The notes: generated from the letters alone by a model not told the origin. A stretch of 64,000 bases of DNA from Sphingomonas sp. AOB5 (GCF_029433115.1 NZ_JARNTV010000015.1:16038-80037); one strand, 5' to 3'. Positions 33,104 to 42,385 are shown, counted from the first letter of the stretch. Numbers and translations are program-made.

Positions 33104-34597
33104 ATGGGCACGCAGATCGACCGGCGCGGGTTTCTCGGCAGTGCGACGCTGGCCGCGACGCTCGCGGCTTCGGCCCGGGCCGGTGCCCGGCCGGTGGTGG
33201 CGGATGCGCCGTCGGTCACCGGCCGACTCGTCGATTTCGCGCTGAAGACCCGGTTCGAGAATCTGCCGGCCGCGGTGGTGCATGAGTGCCGCCGCTATGT
33301 CCTCGACGCGCTGGGTTGCGGGGTGGCGGGGCATCTCACTGCCAAAGGCCGCCTTGCCGCCGCTCATGCCGCGGCGATGGGCGGGCGTGGGCAGCCGGGA
33401 CGGATATTGGGCAGCATGGCGCGGACCGATCTGGCGCATGCCGCCTTTGCCAATGGCGAGCTGATCAATGCGTTGGATTATGACGCGATCCCGCATGTGC
33501 CGCCCTTCCTGCTGCCGCCGCTGCTGGCGGTTGCGGGGCGCGAGGGTTCGTCGGGTCGCGAGCTGATCCGCGCGGTCGCGGTCGGCACCGAGATCGCGCT
33601 GCGGCTCGAACGCGGCACCAGCCGGATGGGCGCCTCGATCGCCGCCACCGGCAAGACGCCCGACGTGTTCGGCATCTGCAATGCCAGCATCGTCGCGGCG
33701 GCGGTCGGCTGCGCGATGCTGCTCAAGCTGGACGCGACGCGCACCGCCAATGCGCTGGGCCTCGCCGCCTATTTCTGCGCGGTGCCGTCCAGCCATGCGT
33801 GGGAGACGCGGGCACCCAAATCGATGGTGAAATACTCGCCCGTCGGCGTCAGCTGCCAGAATGCGGTGACCGCGGCGCTGCTGGCGGCCAGCGGCTATAC
33901 CGGCGATCCGGTTGCGCTCGATGGACCCGCCGGTTTTCCCTTGTTCTTCGCCGGTCTGCAATGGGACGATGCCGCGGTGATCGCGGGCCTCGGCGAGCGC
34001 TGGGGCATTGTCGGCACGCAGTACAAGCCGCATGCCTGTTGCCGCTTCACCCATGCCGAGGTCGATTGCCTTCAGGCGCTGGTGGCCGAACATGCGATCC
34101 GCGCGGACGGGATCGCCGCCATCCATTCGCTGGGCATTCCCTTCGTCGCCAATCCCGACATGACCGTGGTGCGCACGCAGGAAGATGCGCAGTTCAGCAC
34201 CCATTATGTGCTGGCGCTCGCCGCGCTCGGCATCCCGCTCGACGCGCGCTGTCAGGATCCGGCGCTGTTCACCGATCCGCGCATCACCGGGCTGATGGCG
34301 CGGACCACGCGCGACGTGCATCCCGAGGCGCTGACCGCGCGGCGGAGCGATCCGTCGAGCTATCTCGCCCGCGTCGAAGTGACGATGAAGGACGGCCGCA
34401 AGCTGGTTCAGGAAACGCGCTATCCGCGCGGCACGGTGAAGCCCGGATTCGAGATTCCCGACGCCGAGCTGGTCGCGAAATGCCGCGCCAATCTGGAGAC
34501 CGGGCTGAGCGCAACGAAAGCTGCCCGCGCGCTGGAGATGATGACCGCGCTCAACCGGCTGGACGATGTCGGAACGCTGCTCGCCCAACTGGGCTAA
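33104..34597 (+). CDS. MmgE/PrpD family protein with twin-arginine leader (second)
   Basis: 497 residues. IDRRGFLGSATLAATLAASA is a Tat-type leader. The mature part shows the MmgE/PrpD pattern: RRYVLDALGCGVAGHL, GELINALDYDAIPHVPP with the conserved Asp, VGTEIALRL, and YKPHACCRFTHAEVDCL in place of the usual YPxC-H region. The family includes 2-methylcitrate dehydratase and cis-aconitate decarboxylase, acting on polycarboxylates, and is normally cytosolic. It is the last gene of the operon headed by the carotenoid oxygenase. Its exported location and its paralogue at 22625 suggest a periplasmic lyase or isomerase role specific to these uptake loci; the chemistry is unknown. Confidence 0.87.
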   Translation: MGTQIDRRGFLGSATLAATLAASARAGARPVVADAPSVTGRLVDFALKTRFENLPAAVVHECRRYVLDALGCGVAGHLTAKGRLAAAHAAAMGGRGQPGRILGSMARTDLAHAAFANGELINALDYDAIPHVPPFLLPPLLAVAGREGSSGRELIRAVAVGTEIALRLERGTSRMGASIAATGKTPDVFGICNASIVAAAVGCAMLLKLDATRTANALGLAAYFCAVPSSHAWETRAPKSMVKYSPVGVSCQNAVTAALLAASGYTGDPVALDGPAGFPLFFAGLQWDDAAVIAGLGERWGIVGTQYKPHACCRFTHAEVDCLQALVAEHAIRADGIAAIHSLGIPFVANPDMTVVRTQEDAQFSTHYVLALAALGIPLDARCQDPALFTDPRITGLMARTTRDVHPEALTARRSDPSSYLARVEVTMKDGRKLVQETRYPRGTVKPGFEIPDAELVAKCRANLETGLSATKAARALEMMTALNRLDDVGTLLAQLG

Positions 34598-34727
34598 ACC
34601 ACGGATACGCTAGCGGAAGGTATTGTTGCGCAAGGACCTTTTCCTGCGCCGATGCTGCGCGCCCTGCAACCTTCGCCAGAGTGAAGAAAAGGCCAAACGC
34701 GCCTGCTGCTAGCGTATTGCCAAACCC

Positions 34728-34756
34728 CAAGTAACTTGTATAACCGAACCTACAAG
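34728..34756. promoter_or_regulatory. Overlapping dyads upstream of the TBDR at 34778
   Basis: CAAGT-A-ACTTG (34728-34738) is a perfect short dyad, and CTTGTA (34735-34740) pairs with TACAAG (34751-34756) across 10 bases. Related CAAGT-N-A[CG]T sequences occur upstream of 44650 and of 48562, making this a candidate shared operator. It lies within the 180-bp gap after the PrpD gene; the rest of that gap holds no recognisable gene. Confidence 0.4.
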
Positions 34757-34777
34757 ATAAAGATGGGGAGGGTTGGA

Positions 34778-37036
34778 ATGGTTCGCACTCGCGTTGCTGG
34801 CGTCGCGCTGGCGCTGTGTCTCACCGCTTATGCTGCACAGGCTCAGGCGCAGAATGCCGCCGATGACAGTGCGCAGGATGAAGGCGGCGTCGTCGAAATC
34901 GTCGTCACCGCGCAGAAGCGCGTCCAGGGTCTTGCCGAAGTTCCGATCTCGATCAGCGTGGTCAGCGGCGAGCAGCTCGAGCGTTCGGGCGTGAGCCGGG
35001 TCGAGGATCTCTACGCGATCGCACCCTCGCTTTCCTTCTCGCCCGCCCAGTCCTCGTCGGGCGCCGGCTTGCGCATCCGCGGCGTCGGCAGCGCGGCGTT
35101 CGGTTCGGCGACCGAGCCTTCGGTCTCGACCATCGTCGATGGCATGGTGACCGGCCCCGGCGGATCGGCGCTGGTCGATCTGTTCGACGTCGAGCGGATC
35201 GAGGTGCTGCGCGGCCCGCAGGGGACCTTGTTCGGCAAGAATTCGTCGGCGGGCGCGGTCAACATCGTCAGCCGCGGACCGACCGAGGATTTCTCGGGTT
35301 ATGCCAATGTCCGCTATGGCGACACGCTTCAGGAGATCCGCGTCGAGGGCGCGGTCGGCGGCCGGATCGGCAATGGCGCGAAGGTGCGCGTGGCCGGTTA
35401 CATGCTCGATCAGGGTAAGGGGCAGGTCTATAATCCCGTCCGCAAGACCGACGAGAACAAGCGCAAGCGCTGGGGCACCCGCCTGACCGGCGAGTTCGAG
35501 AGCGGCACCACGACCTTCCGCCTGACTGCGCAATATGAGGAGCAGAACAACGCCTGTTGCCGCACCTCATTCTATGGCCTCGATCCGCGTGCCTATGGTG
35601 CGCTGACCCGCCTCTATCTGCTGCCGCGCCAGGCCGCGAACGGCGTGGTGCCCGGGCCGAACAACCGCATCTCGATCGCGGACGGCCCGCTGAACGAGCG
35701 GACCCAGACGCTGCAGATCGTCGGCAATGTCAGCCATGAGTTCGACAGCGGCCTGACCTTGCGCTCGATCACCGGCTATCGCAGCTGGTACGAAGTCGAC
35801 ACGATCGACGTGGACGGCGTGGACGTGAACATCGGCAACGATCCGCGCCAGCAGCGCGATCTGCAGGTGGTCAGCCAGGAACTGCAGCTGGTCTCGCCCG
35901 ATCGCGGCGCTTTCAAATGGGTGATCGGCGCCTATTTCTACAGCCATGTGCTGAAGGGCAACACCGTCACCGCGGGCGGCGTCGGCACCATCCTGGGCCA
36001 GACCTCGACCCGCGGCATCGGCCGGACCAAGACCAGCAACTATGCGCTGTTCGCCGACGGCACGCTCGAACTCGGCACCATGTTCGAACTCTTCGCGGGT
36101 GTGCGTGGGCTGTACGAGGACCTGAAGGTCGACAGTTATCGCAGCGGCAATTATTTCGCGTTCACGGCGGGCACGTTCCAGGGATCGATCGCGACCGACG
36201 ACACCAACTGGGTCGGCCGCGCCGGCATCCGCTTCACCCCCGCGCCGCGCCAGAGCTTCTATTTCTCGGTCTCGCGCGGATACAAGGGCCGGGCGATCGA
36301 CAACAACACCGGCAACGTCTTCTACAACAATCCGACGCGCGCGGTGCTGAACCCGGAAACGGTGCTGTCGTTCGAACTGGGCGCGCGCACCAGCTGGTTC
36401 CGCAATCGCCTGGTGGTCAATGCGACGGCTTTCTACAGCGATTTCAGCAACTATCAGGCATCGTCGTTCGACAATGTCACCTCGTCGCAGATCCTGCGCA
36501 ACGCAGGCAAGCTGCGCAGCCAGGGCTTCGAGGCGGATATCGCGGCGAACCCGTGGAAGGGCGGCAATTTCTCGGTCGGCCTCGCTTATGTCGATGCGAT
36601 CTACAAGGAATATGTCGGCGCGCCGTGCACCAGCGTACAGACCGCGACCGCGACCTGCCCGGTGGGTGGGCAGAACCTGTCGGGCAAGCCGCTGAGCAAC
36701 AATCCCAAGTGGCAGTATAACCTGCGCGGCCAGCAGGATTTCGAGCTGGGCGGCGGTACGGCCTTCTATGTCCGCGGCGAATATAACTGGCGCGACGCGG
36801 TGATCTATGGCGGCGACCTCAACCCGGCCACGCGGCAGGCGGCGTTCGGCGTGGCGAACTTCCGCGCGGGCGTGACCTTCGCCGGCGGCAAGTATGAGCT
36901 GTCGGGCTTTGTCGAAAACGCATTCGACGAAAGCTATGCGCTGCGTATCTATGACTCGCCGGGCTTCACCGGATCCTACTCGGCCTTTTTCGGTCCGGCG
37001 CGGACCTGGGGCGGCGAACTGCGCGTGAAGTTCTGA
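34778..37036 (+). CDS. TonB-dependent receptor
   Basis: 752 residues. The signal peptide begins MVRTRVAGVALALCLTAY and is processed after QAQAQ. A TonB-box EIVVTAQKRVQGLAEVPIS and plug features RIRGVGSAAFGSATEPSVS and VERIEVLRGPQGTLFGKN are present; the barrel ends WGGELRVKF. GGGGAGGG 5 bases before the ATG at 34778 fixes the start; an in-frame TTG at 34736 has no ribosome site. Receptors of this iron-complex outer-membrane style in sphingomonads often serve aromatic or terpenoid import. It leads a plus-strand run: two VOC proteins, a thiolase, a CoA ligase and a DUF1295 protein. Confidence 0.93.
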   Translation: MVRTRVAGVALALCLTAYAAQAQAQNAADDSAQDEGGVVEIVVTAQKRVQGLAEVPISISVVSGEQLERSGVSRVEDLYAIAPSLSFSPAQSSSGAGLRIRGVGSAAFGSATEPSVSTIVDGMVTGPGGSALVDLFDVERIEVLRGPQGTLFGKNSSAGAVNIVSRGPTEDFSGYANVRYGDTLQEIRVEGAVGGRIGNGAKVRVAGYMLDQGKGQVYNPVRKTDENKRKRWGTRLTGEFESGTTTFRLTAQYEEQNNACCRTSFYGLDPRAYGALTRLYLLPRQAANGVVPGPNNRISIADGPLNERTQTLQIVGNVSHEFDSGLTLRSITGYRSWYEVDTIDVDGVDVNIGNDPRQQRDLQVVSQELQLVSPDRGAFKWVIGAYFYSHVLKGNTVTAGGVGTILGQTSTRGIGRTKTSNYALFADGTLELGTMFELFAGVRGLYEDLKVDSYRSGNYFAFTAGTFQGSIATDDTNWVGRAGIRFTPAPRQSFYFSVSRGYKGRAIDNNTGNVFYNNPTRAVLNPETVLSFELGARTSWFRNRLVVNATAFYSDFSNYQASSFDNVTSSQILRNAGKLRSQGFEADIAANPWKGGNFSVGLAYVDAIYKEYVGAPCTSVQTATATCPVGGQNLSGKPLSNNPKWQYNLRGQQDFELGGGTAFYVRGEYNWRDAVIYGGDLNPATRQAAFGVANFRAGVTFAGGKYELSGFVENAFDESYALRIYDSPGFTGSYSAFFGPARTWGGELRVKF

Positions 37037-37050
37037 GCGGAGAGGGTGAC

Positions 37051-37854
37051 ATGCTGGACAAGGATTTTGCGATGACGAGGCGGACCCTGCTCGGTGCGAC
37101 GGCGGCGGCGGGCATGGCCGCCGCCGGCCCGGCGCTGGGCGCAATCGCCGAGCGGCCCAGCCGGGTGCGCCACTATGTGCTGGCGACGCACGACATGAAC
37201 TTCGTGTGCGACCAGATCTACGAAGTGCTGGGCCTGCCCGCGACGCCCAAGAAGGAAGGGCCGGGCGTCACCGAGAAATACGGCTTCTACTCGACCATGA
37301 TGCGCGTCGGCACGACGATGATCGAAGTCGTCCAACCGGTGAATGCCGATCACCACCTCAACAAATGGTTCGACGAGCGGGGCGGCGACGGCGGATACAT
37401 GGTCGTGATGCAGACCTATGACGCCGATGCGCTGAAGGCCCGTGCGGCGGCCGAGAACCTCAAGCTGACCCGCGACATGCCGTTCATGGGCCAGCACATG
37501 ATCCAGTTCGATTACAAGCATTTCGGCACGCATTTCGAACTCTACAAATATACGCCCGAGGACAATTGGTGGGGCAACCCGCTGACCGGTCCCTATTCGG
37601 ATGCGCGCGTCGTATCCGACGTGATCGGATGCGAAGTCGCGGTCGAGAATCCGGAGGCCATCGCGGCGCAGGCGGCGCGGCTGTTCCTGGGGCGTCAGGA
37701 GGGGACCAAGGTCCACTTCACCGATCGCACCGTCAGCTTCGTCGAGTCCAAGGGCCAGTGGCGTGGCCTTACCGCGCTCGACCTCAAGGCGCGCGAGCCG
37801 GCGCGCGTGGGCGACTGGGCGCGTATCGGCGGCGTCAAGTTCCGGCTGGTTTGA
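37051..37854 (+). CDS. VOC/glyoxalase-like protein with Tat leader
   Basis: 267 residues. MTRRTLLGATAAAG plus a hydrophobic run is a twin-arginine leader, followed by two vicinal-oxygen-chelate (betaalphabetabetabeta) modules. Candidate metal ligands are the His in VRHYVLATHDM, the Glu in MIEVVQPV and the Glu in FGTHFELYKY. VOC enzymes include glyoxalase I, methylmalonyl-CoA epimerase, extradiol dioxygenases and isomerases; this one lacks the full extradiol signature, so its reaction is unknown. GGAGAGGGTGAC precedes the ATG at 37051. Its cytosolic-type paralogue follows directly at 37860, so the same fold exists on both sides of the inner membrane. Confidence 0.78.
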   Translation: MLDKDFAMTRRTLLGATAAAGMAAAGPALGAIAERPSRVRHYVLATHDMNFVCDQIYEVLGLPATPKKEGPGVTEKYGFYSTMMRVGTTMIEVVQPVNADHHLNKWFDERGGDGGYMVVMQTYDADALKARAAAENLKLTRDMPFMGQHMIQFDYKHFGTHFELYKYTPEDNWWGNPLTGPYSDARVVSDVIGCEVAVENPEAIAAQAARLFLGRQEGTKVHFTDRTVSFVESKGQWRGLTALDLKAREPARVGDWARIGGVKFRLV

Positions 37855-37859
37855 GGGTT

Positions 37860-38570
37860 ATGAGCATGAGCGAGAAACCTCACGTCATCCGCCACTATGT
37901 GCTGGCCAGCCCCGACATCGACGCGGTGTCGGCGCAGATCCAGTCGTTCCTGAAAGTGCCGCAGGGGCATCGCCACGATATGGGCGCGATCCTGGGCTTC
38001 CGGAACGAGATGATGATGATCGGCCAGACGATGTTCGAATTCGTCCAGCCGGTGAAGCCCGATCATCGCCTGCATCGCTGGTTCAAGGAACATGGCGGCG
38101 AAGGCGGCTATATGATCGTGCTGCAGACTTTCGACGCCGAGGCGTTCCGCGCGCGTTCGACGGCCGAAAAATTGCGCCTGACGCGCGACATGCAGTTCCG
38201 CGGTCAGGACATGATCCAGTTCGATCCGAAGCGTTTCGGCACGCATTTCGAGACCTATCAATACTCGCTGCCCAATGGCTGGTGGGGCGACCCCGTCGGC
38301 CGCAAGTACGAGAAGAGCGCAGCTGCGTCGGAGATCGTCGCGGCCGAGGTTTCGGTCGATGCCGCCCCCCCGGCCGAGATCGCGGCACAGATCGGGCGGC
38401 TGTTCCTGTCGCCGGTCTCGGGCAGCGACGTGAAGTTCGTCGACAAGACGGTGCGCTTCCGCCGCGCGACCGGGCGCACCGGCCTGACTGCGCTCGATTT
38501 CAAGGCGATCGATCGCAAGTCGGCAGGCAAGACCGCCACGATCTGCAATATGGAATTCCGGCTGGTCTGA
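37860..38570 (+). CDS. VOC/glyoxalase-like protein (no leader), tandem paralogue
   Basis: 236 residues, clearly homologous to the preceding gene: both have RHYVLA at the start, FVQPV/VVQPV, DHxLxxWFxExGG, GGYMxVxQT, RFGTHFE/HFGTHFE, GWWGDP/NWWGNP and GLTALDxKA near the end, and both finish EFRLV or KFRLV. It has no signal peptide, so it should be cytosolic. The ATG at 37860 (or 37866) lies 5 bases after the stop of the first copy. Tandem duplication with one exported and one internal copy suggests sequential or compartment-specific steps on a related substrate. Isomerase, epimerase or lyase activity are all possible. Confidence 0.78.
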   Translation: MSMSEKPHVIRHYVLASPDIDAVSAQIQSFLKVPQGHRHDMGAILGFRNEMMMIGQTMFEFVQPVKPDHRLHRWFKEHGGEGGYMIVLQTFDAEAFRARSTAEKLRLTRDMQFRGQDMIQFDPKRFGTHFETYQYSLPNGWWGDPVGRKYEKSAAASEIVAAEVSVDAAPPAEIAAQIGRLFLSPVSGSDVKFVDKTVRFRRATGRTGLTALDFKAIDRKSAGKTATICNMEFRLV

Positions 38571-38598
38571 ACCGGCGGGGAGAGGACGGAGTGCGGCA

Positions 38599-39828
38599 AT
38601 GGTCTATGTGCTGGGCGGCTGGCAGAGCGATTTCTCGCGCAACTGGGCGCGCGATGGGATGGAGATCGTCGACGGCTTCGCCGAAGCGCTGAACGAGGGC
38701 CTTGCCGCGACCCGGCTCGATCCGGCGGAGGTCGAATGCGGCCATGTCGGGAATTTCGTCGGCGACCTGTTTGCGGGGCAGGGTCTGCTGGGCGGGTTTT
38801 TCGGGCTGGTCGATAGCGCGTTCGACGGGCTGCCGACCTCGCGGCACGAGGCGGCCTGCGCATCGGGCAGCGTGGCGATCCTGGCGGCGATGGCCGAGAT
38901 CGAGGCGGGCCGGTACGATCTGGCGTGCGTGCTCGGGCTGGAGCAGATGCGCAACGTGCCGGGGCAGATTGCTGCGCAGCATCTGGGCGCGGCGGCATGG
39001 GCGGGGCATGAGTACGGCGATGCGCGCTATGTGTGGCCGCGCGCCTTTTCCGATGTCGCCGAGGAATATGACCGCCGCTACGGCGTGAAGTACGAGCATC
39101 TGATGCGCATCTCCGAAGTGAATTTCGGCAATGCGAAGCGCAACCCCAACGCCCAGTCGCGCGGATGGGCATTTGCGGAGAATGCATTCACCGAAGACGA
39201 CGAAGCCAACCCGGTGGTCGAGGGCCGTACCCGCAAGATGGATTGCGGACAGGTGACCGATGGCGCGGCGGTGGTGTTCCTCGCTTCGCCTGCGCGTGCT
39301 GCGGAATATGCGGCGAAGCGCGGGATCGCGCTGGAGAGCCTTCCGCGGATTTCGGGTTGGGGGCATCGCTCCGCGCCGATCTCGTACAAGCAGAAGATCG
39401 CCGCGAGCGAAGGTGCTGAATATGTCTTCCCGCAGGTGCGCCGGGCGATCCTGGAAGCGCGCGAGCGGGCGGGTGTTGGCGACCTGTCGCAGATCCACGC
39501 GGTCGAGACGCACGACTGTTTCGCGATGACCGAATATATGGCGATCGACCATCTGGGCCTGACCGCGCCGGGCGAAAGCTGGAAGGCGATCGAGGCGGGC
39601 GATATCGAGATCGGGGGCAAGCTGCCGATCAATCCTTCGGGCGGTCTGATCGGGCTTGGGCATCCGGTCGGCGCGACCGGCGTGCGGATGGCACTGGACG
39701 CGTACAAGCAGGTGAGCGGCACCGCGGGCGACTATCAGGTCGATGGCGCGAAGACCGTGCAGACGCTGAACATCGGCGGATCGACCACCACCACCGTCAG
39801 CCTGATCGTGACGAGCGAAGCGGCATGA
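38599..39828 (+). CDS. Thiolase family protein, SCP2/lipid-transfer type
   Basis: 409 residues. The nucleophilic cysteine is C87 in EAACASGSVAIL and the catalytic histidine lies in GLGHPVGATGVR. The second cysteine of degradative thiolases is absent: the C-terminal motif is LNIGGSTTTT instead of CxGGG. This pattern, with the TEDDEANP-type middle and HDCFAMTEYMAID (HDCF) motif, belongs to the SCP2-thiolase branch used in steroid side-chain and other branched acyl-CoA degradation, where some members act as retro-Claisen or retro-aldol enzymes. It is followed by an overlapping CoA ligase (ATGA at 39825) and preceded by two VOC genes. Likely a side-chain shortening step in the cytosol. Confidence 0.85.
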   Translation: MVYVLGGWQSDFSRNWARDGMEIVDGFAEALNEGLAATRLDPAEVECGHVGNFVGDLFAGQGLLGGFFGLVDSAFDGLPTSRHEAACASGSVAILAAMAEIEAGRYDLACVLGLEQMRNVPGQIAAQHLGAAAWAGHEYGDARYVWPRAFSDVAEEYDRRYGVKYEHLMRISEVNFGNAKRNPNAQSRGWAFAENAFTEDDEANPVVEGRTRKMDCGQVTDGAAVVFLASPARAAEYAAKRGIALESLPRISGWGHRSAPISYKQKIAASEGAEYVFPQVRRAILEARERAGVGDLSQIHAVETHDCFAMTEYMAIDHLGLTAPGESWKAIEAGDIEIGGKLPINPSGGLIGLGHPVGATGVRMALDAYKQVSGTAGDYQVDGAKTVQTLNIGGSTTTTVSLIVTSEAA

Positions 39829-41606
39829 GCGAAGCCGCGCCGTTCCGCGAAGCCGAGTTCCTTCCGGTCGATCTCGATGTGCAGCGCGATGGCGATGGCA
39901 CGATCCGGTTGAAGTCGCGCGTGCCGCTCGACGTGGGCGACGCGAACCTGCCGCGGGCGATTGCTGCGCGGGCGCTGGCGATGGGCGACAAGAGCGCGGT
40001 CGCGTGGCGTGGGGCGGAGGGGGAGTGGGTCCATCTTCGCTATGACCAGCTCAAGCGCGAGATTGATGCGGCGACGCAGTGGCTGATCGACCATGTGCCG
40101 CGCGGACGCACCATGATCCTGATGGCCGGCAATGGCCGTGCTGCGGCGGTGTTGACCGTGGCGGCATGGGGCGCTGGCGTGATCCTGTGTCCGGTGGGTC
40201 CGGCTTACGGGCTGGCTGGCGGCGAATTGCTGCGGCTTCGCCATGTGTTCGCGAAGACTGATCCGGCGGTTGTCTTTGCCGATCCGCATCCGGCGCTGGC
40301 TGCGGCGGTCGCGGCCGTGGCGGGGCCGGAGGTGACGATCATCGCCGCCGATCCGTCGCTCTACAATCGCGACGCGGTGGCGCTGGAGGAGGTGCTTGCG
40401 ACTGAGCCGACCGACGCGGTGGCGGGATCGATCGACGCGATCGATCCGGATGCGGTTGCGTCGTACATGCTGACCTCGGGTTCGACCGGGCTGCCCAAGC
40501 TGGTCGAGATCAGCCTCGCCAATTTCGCGGCGAACAGCGCGCAGGGGTTGATGTCGATCGGCCGCGCGGCGGGCTGGGGTGACATGATGCTCGACTGGCT
40601 GCCGTGGCATCATGCCGCGGGCGCCGGGCTGCTCCGCGCGACCCTGCTGAACGGTGGCACCATCTATGTCGATGGTGGAAAACCGATGCCCGGGCTGTTC
40701 GAGGAGAGTCTCCGCAACATGCGCGAGATTCCGGTGGCGTATGTCAACAATGTGCCGCTGGGCTATGCGATGCTGGTCGATGCGATGGAGCAGGACGCGG
40801 TGCTGCGCGCGACCTATTTCTCGAAGCTGCGGCTGATGCTCTATGGCGGTGCCGGCCTGCCGCAGCATGTCCATGACCGGCTGCAGCAAATGGCGGTCGC
40901 GGAGACCGGGCACCGCATCCACATGACCACCGGATACGGCATGACCGAGAGCGTTTCGGGTTGCATGACGATCCATTTCCCGACCGACAAGGTGGGTATC
41001 GGCCTGCCCGCGCCGGGGCTGGAAGTGAAATTGGTGCCGCATGACGATCGCTACGAAGTCCGCCTGCGCGGGCCGAACGTGACGCGGGGCTATCTCGACG
41101 AACCGGCGAAGACGGCGCAAGCGTTCGACGAGGAAGGCTATTACCGCACCGGCGATCTGGCGGTGTTCCATGACGATGCGCAGCCCGAGGCCGGGCTGGC
41201 CTTCGCCGGGCGGCTGGCCGAGGAGTTCAAGCTCTCCAACGGGACATGGGTCTATGGCGGGCAGCTGCGTGAGGCGTTGCTGAAGGCGCTGGCGCCGCAT
41301 GTCGGCGAGCTGGTGCTGTGCGACGACAATCGCGATTGTCTGGGCGTGCTGGCATGGCCCAAGCCCGATGCGCCGGACGACCTGCTCGATCTGGTGGCCG
41401 AGCAATTGCGCGTGTTCAATTCGCAGCAGCGCGGCGGATCGGCGACCGTGCGCCGCGTGGCGCTGTTCGACCGGCCGCCCAATCCCGGCGCGAACGAGAT
41501 GTCGGACAAGGGCACGATCAATCGCCGCGCGGTGCTCGACAACCGGCCGGACGATCTGGAGCGGCTGTACGCGGCCTTGCCGGGCGACGGGGTGCGCGCG
41601 GTTTGA
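39825..41606 (+). CDS. AMP-dependent CoA ligase, feruloyl-CoA synthetase-like
   Basis: 593 residues, ANL superfamily. The adenylation motif is TSGSTGLPK (about residues 215-223), TTGYGMTES is A5, YYRTGDLAVF A7, and the C-terminus has NEMSDKGTINRRAVL. The motif EEFKLSNGTWVYGG (about residue 470) replaces the usual GRxKE hinge and is characteristic of the feruloyl-CoA synthetase branch, which activates hydroxycinnamates and related aryl acids. No enoyl-CoA hydratase/aldolase (Ech) gene is nearby, so vanillin formation by the standard route is not supported here; a thiolytic side-chain route with the adjoining thiolase fits better. Overlaps the thiolase upstream and the DUF1295 gene downstream (TTGA). 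Confidence 0.85.
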   Translation: MSEAAPFREAEFLPVDLDVQRDGDGTIRLKSRVPLDVGDANLPRAIAARALAMGDKSAVAWRGAEGEWVHLRYDQLKREIDAATQWLIDHVPRGRTMILMAGNGRAAAVLTVAAWGAGVILCPVGPAYGLAGGELLRLRHVFAKTDPAVVFADPHPALAAAVAAVAGPEVTIIAADPSLYNRDAVALEEVLATEPTDAVAGSIDAIDPDAVASYMLTSGSTGLPKLVEISLANFAANSAQGLMSIGRAAGWGDMMLDWLPWHHAAGAGLLRATLLNGGTIYVDGGKPMPGLFEESLRNMREIPVAYVNNVPLGYAMLVDAMEQDAVLRATYFSKLRLMLYGGAGLPQHVHDRLQQMAVAETGHRIHMTTGYGMTESVSGCMTIHFPTDKVGIGLPAPGLEVKLVPHDDRYEVRLRGPNVTRGYLDEPAKTAQAFDEEGYYRTGDLAVFHDDAQPEAGLAFAGRLAEEFKLSNGTWVYGGQLREALLKALAPHVGELVLCDDNRDCLGVLAWPKPDAPDDLLDLVAEQLRVFNSQQRGGSATVRRVALFDRPPNPGANEMSDKGTINRRAVLDNRPDDLERLYAALPGDGVRAV

Positions 41607-42385
41607 GCTGGCTGGCGGTCAACGCCGCGGTGCTGGCCGGGTTCTTCCTGGCCGCCTGGCTGGTCTGCCTGAAGTTGCGCGACGTGACGCCGGTCGACAG
41701 CCTGTGGGCTTTCGGGATGGTCGTGCTGGCGATTTCCAGTTTCGTGCAGACCGGCGGCCTGCGCGAACGCAAGCTGTTGCTGCTTTTATTGTGCGCAGCA
41801 TGGGGGCTGCGGCTGGGCGGATACATGCTGTGGCGGTGGCGGACGCATGGGACCGATCGGCGCTATGCCGCGATGCTGGGCAAGGCGGAGGCGCGGCGCG
41901 GCTGGGGCTTCGCCAAGGCCTCGCTGCTGCTGGTGTTCGCGACCCAGATGCCGTTGCTGTTCATCGTCGCGCTGCCGGTGCAACTGGGGCAGGCCGATGC
42001 TGCGCCGGGGCTGGGATTGCTGGCATGGATCGGCGCCGGGCTAGCGGTGTTCGGGATCGCCTTTGAGACCATTGGCGACGCGCAACTGGTCCGCTTCCGT
42101 CGCGATCAGGCCAATGCGGGGCAGGTGATGCAGTCCGGCCTGTGGCGCTACACGCGGCACCCCAATTATTTCGGCGACGCCTGTACCTGGTGGGGGCTGT
42201 ACCTGATCGCGGCGGAGACACCGACGGGCATCTGGGCGTTACCCGGACCGCTGCTGCTCACCTGGACGCTTATGAAGTGGAGCGGTGCGCCGACCGTGGA
42301 GGGCCGGCTGCACAAAACGCGGCCGGGCTATGCCGATTATGTGCGGCGGACCTCGGGCTTCGTGCCGTGGGTGCCGCGCACCTAG
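41603..42385 (+). CDS. DUF1295 / steroid 5-alpha-reductase-like membrane protein
   Basis: 260 residues with about 6-7 membrane segments (for example LAVNAAVLAGFFLAAWLVCL and KLLLLLLCAAWGLRLGGYML). The C-terminal part has SGLWRYTRHPNYFGDACTWW and HKTRPGYADYVRRTSGFVPW, the signature shared by DUF1295 proteins, isoprenylcysteine methyltransferases and 5-alpha-reductases. Members reduce enone double bonds or methylate; activity here is unknown. The likely start is a TTG at 41603 overlapping the ligase stop; ribosome binding is weak, consistent with coupling. The stop (TAG) shares the palindrome CTAG with the stop of the convergent thiolase gene. A redox step on a lipid-like or terpenoid substrate would fit the operon. 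Confidence 0.8.
   Translation: MSWLAVNAAVLAGFFLAAWLVCLKLRDVTPVDSLWAFGMVVLAISSFVQTGGLRERKLLLLLLCAAWGLRLGGYMLWRWRTHGTDRRYAAMLGKAEARRGWGFAKASLLLVFATQMPLLFIVALPVQLGQADAAPGLGLLAWIGAGLAVFGIAFETIGDAQLVRFRRDQANAGQVMQSGLWRYTRHPNYFGDACTWWGLYLIAAETPTGIWALPGPLLLTWTLMKWSGAPTVEGRLHKTRPGYADYVRRTSGFVPWVPRT

Noticed and set aside
37051..38570. VOC pair as extradiol ring-cleavage dioxygenases feeding mhpDFE
   Set aside because: The characteristic extradiol dioxygenase signature was not found, one copy is exported, and the genes are 12 kb from mhpD; kept only as VOC fold proteins.
39825..41606. Ferulate to vanillin pathway
   Set aside because: Only an FCS-like ligase is visible; no enoyl-CoA hydratase/aldolase or vanillin dehydrogenase is present.
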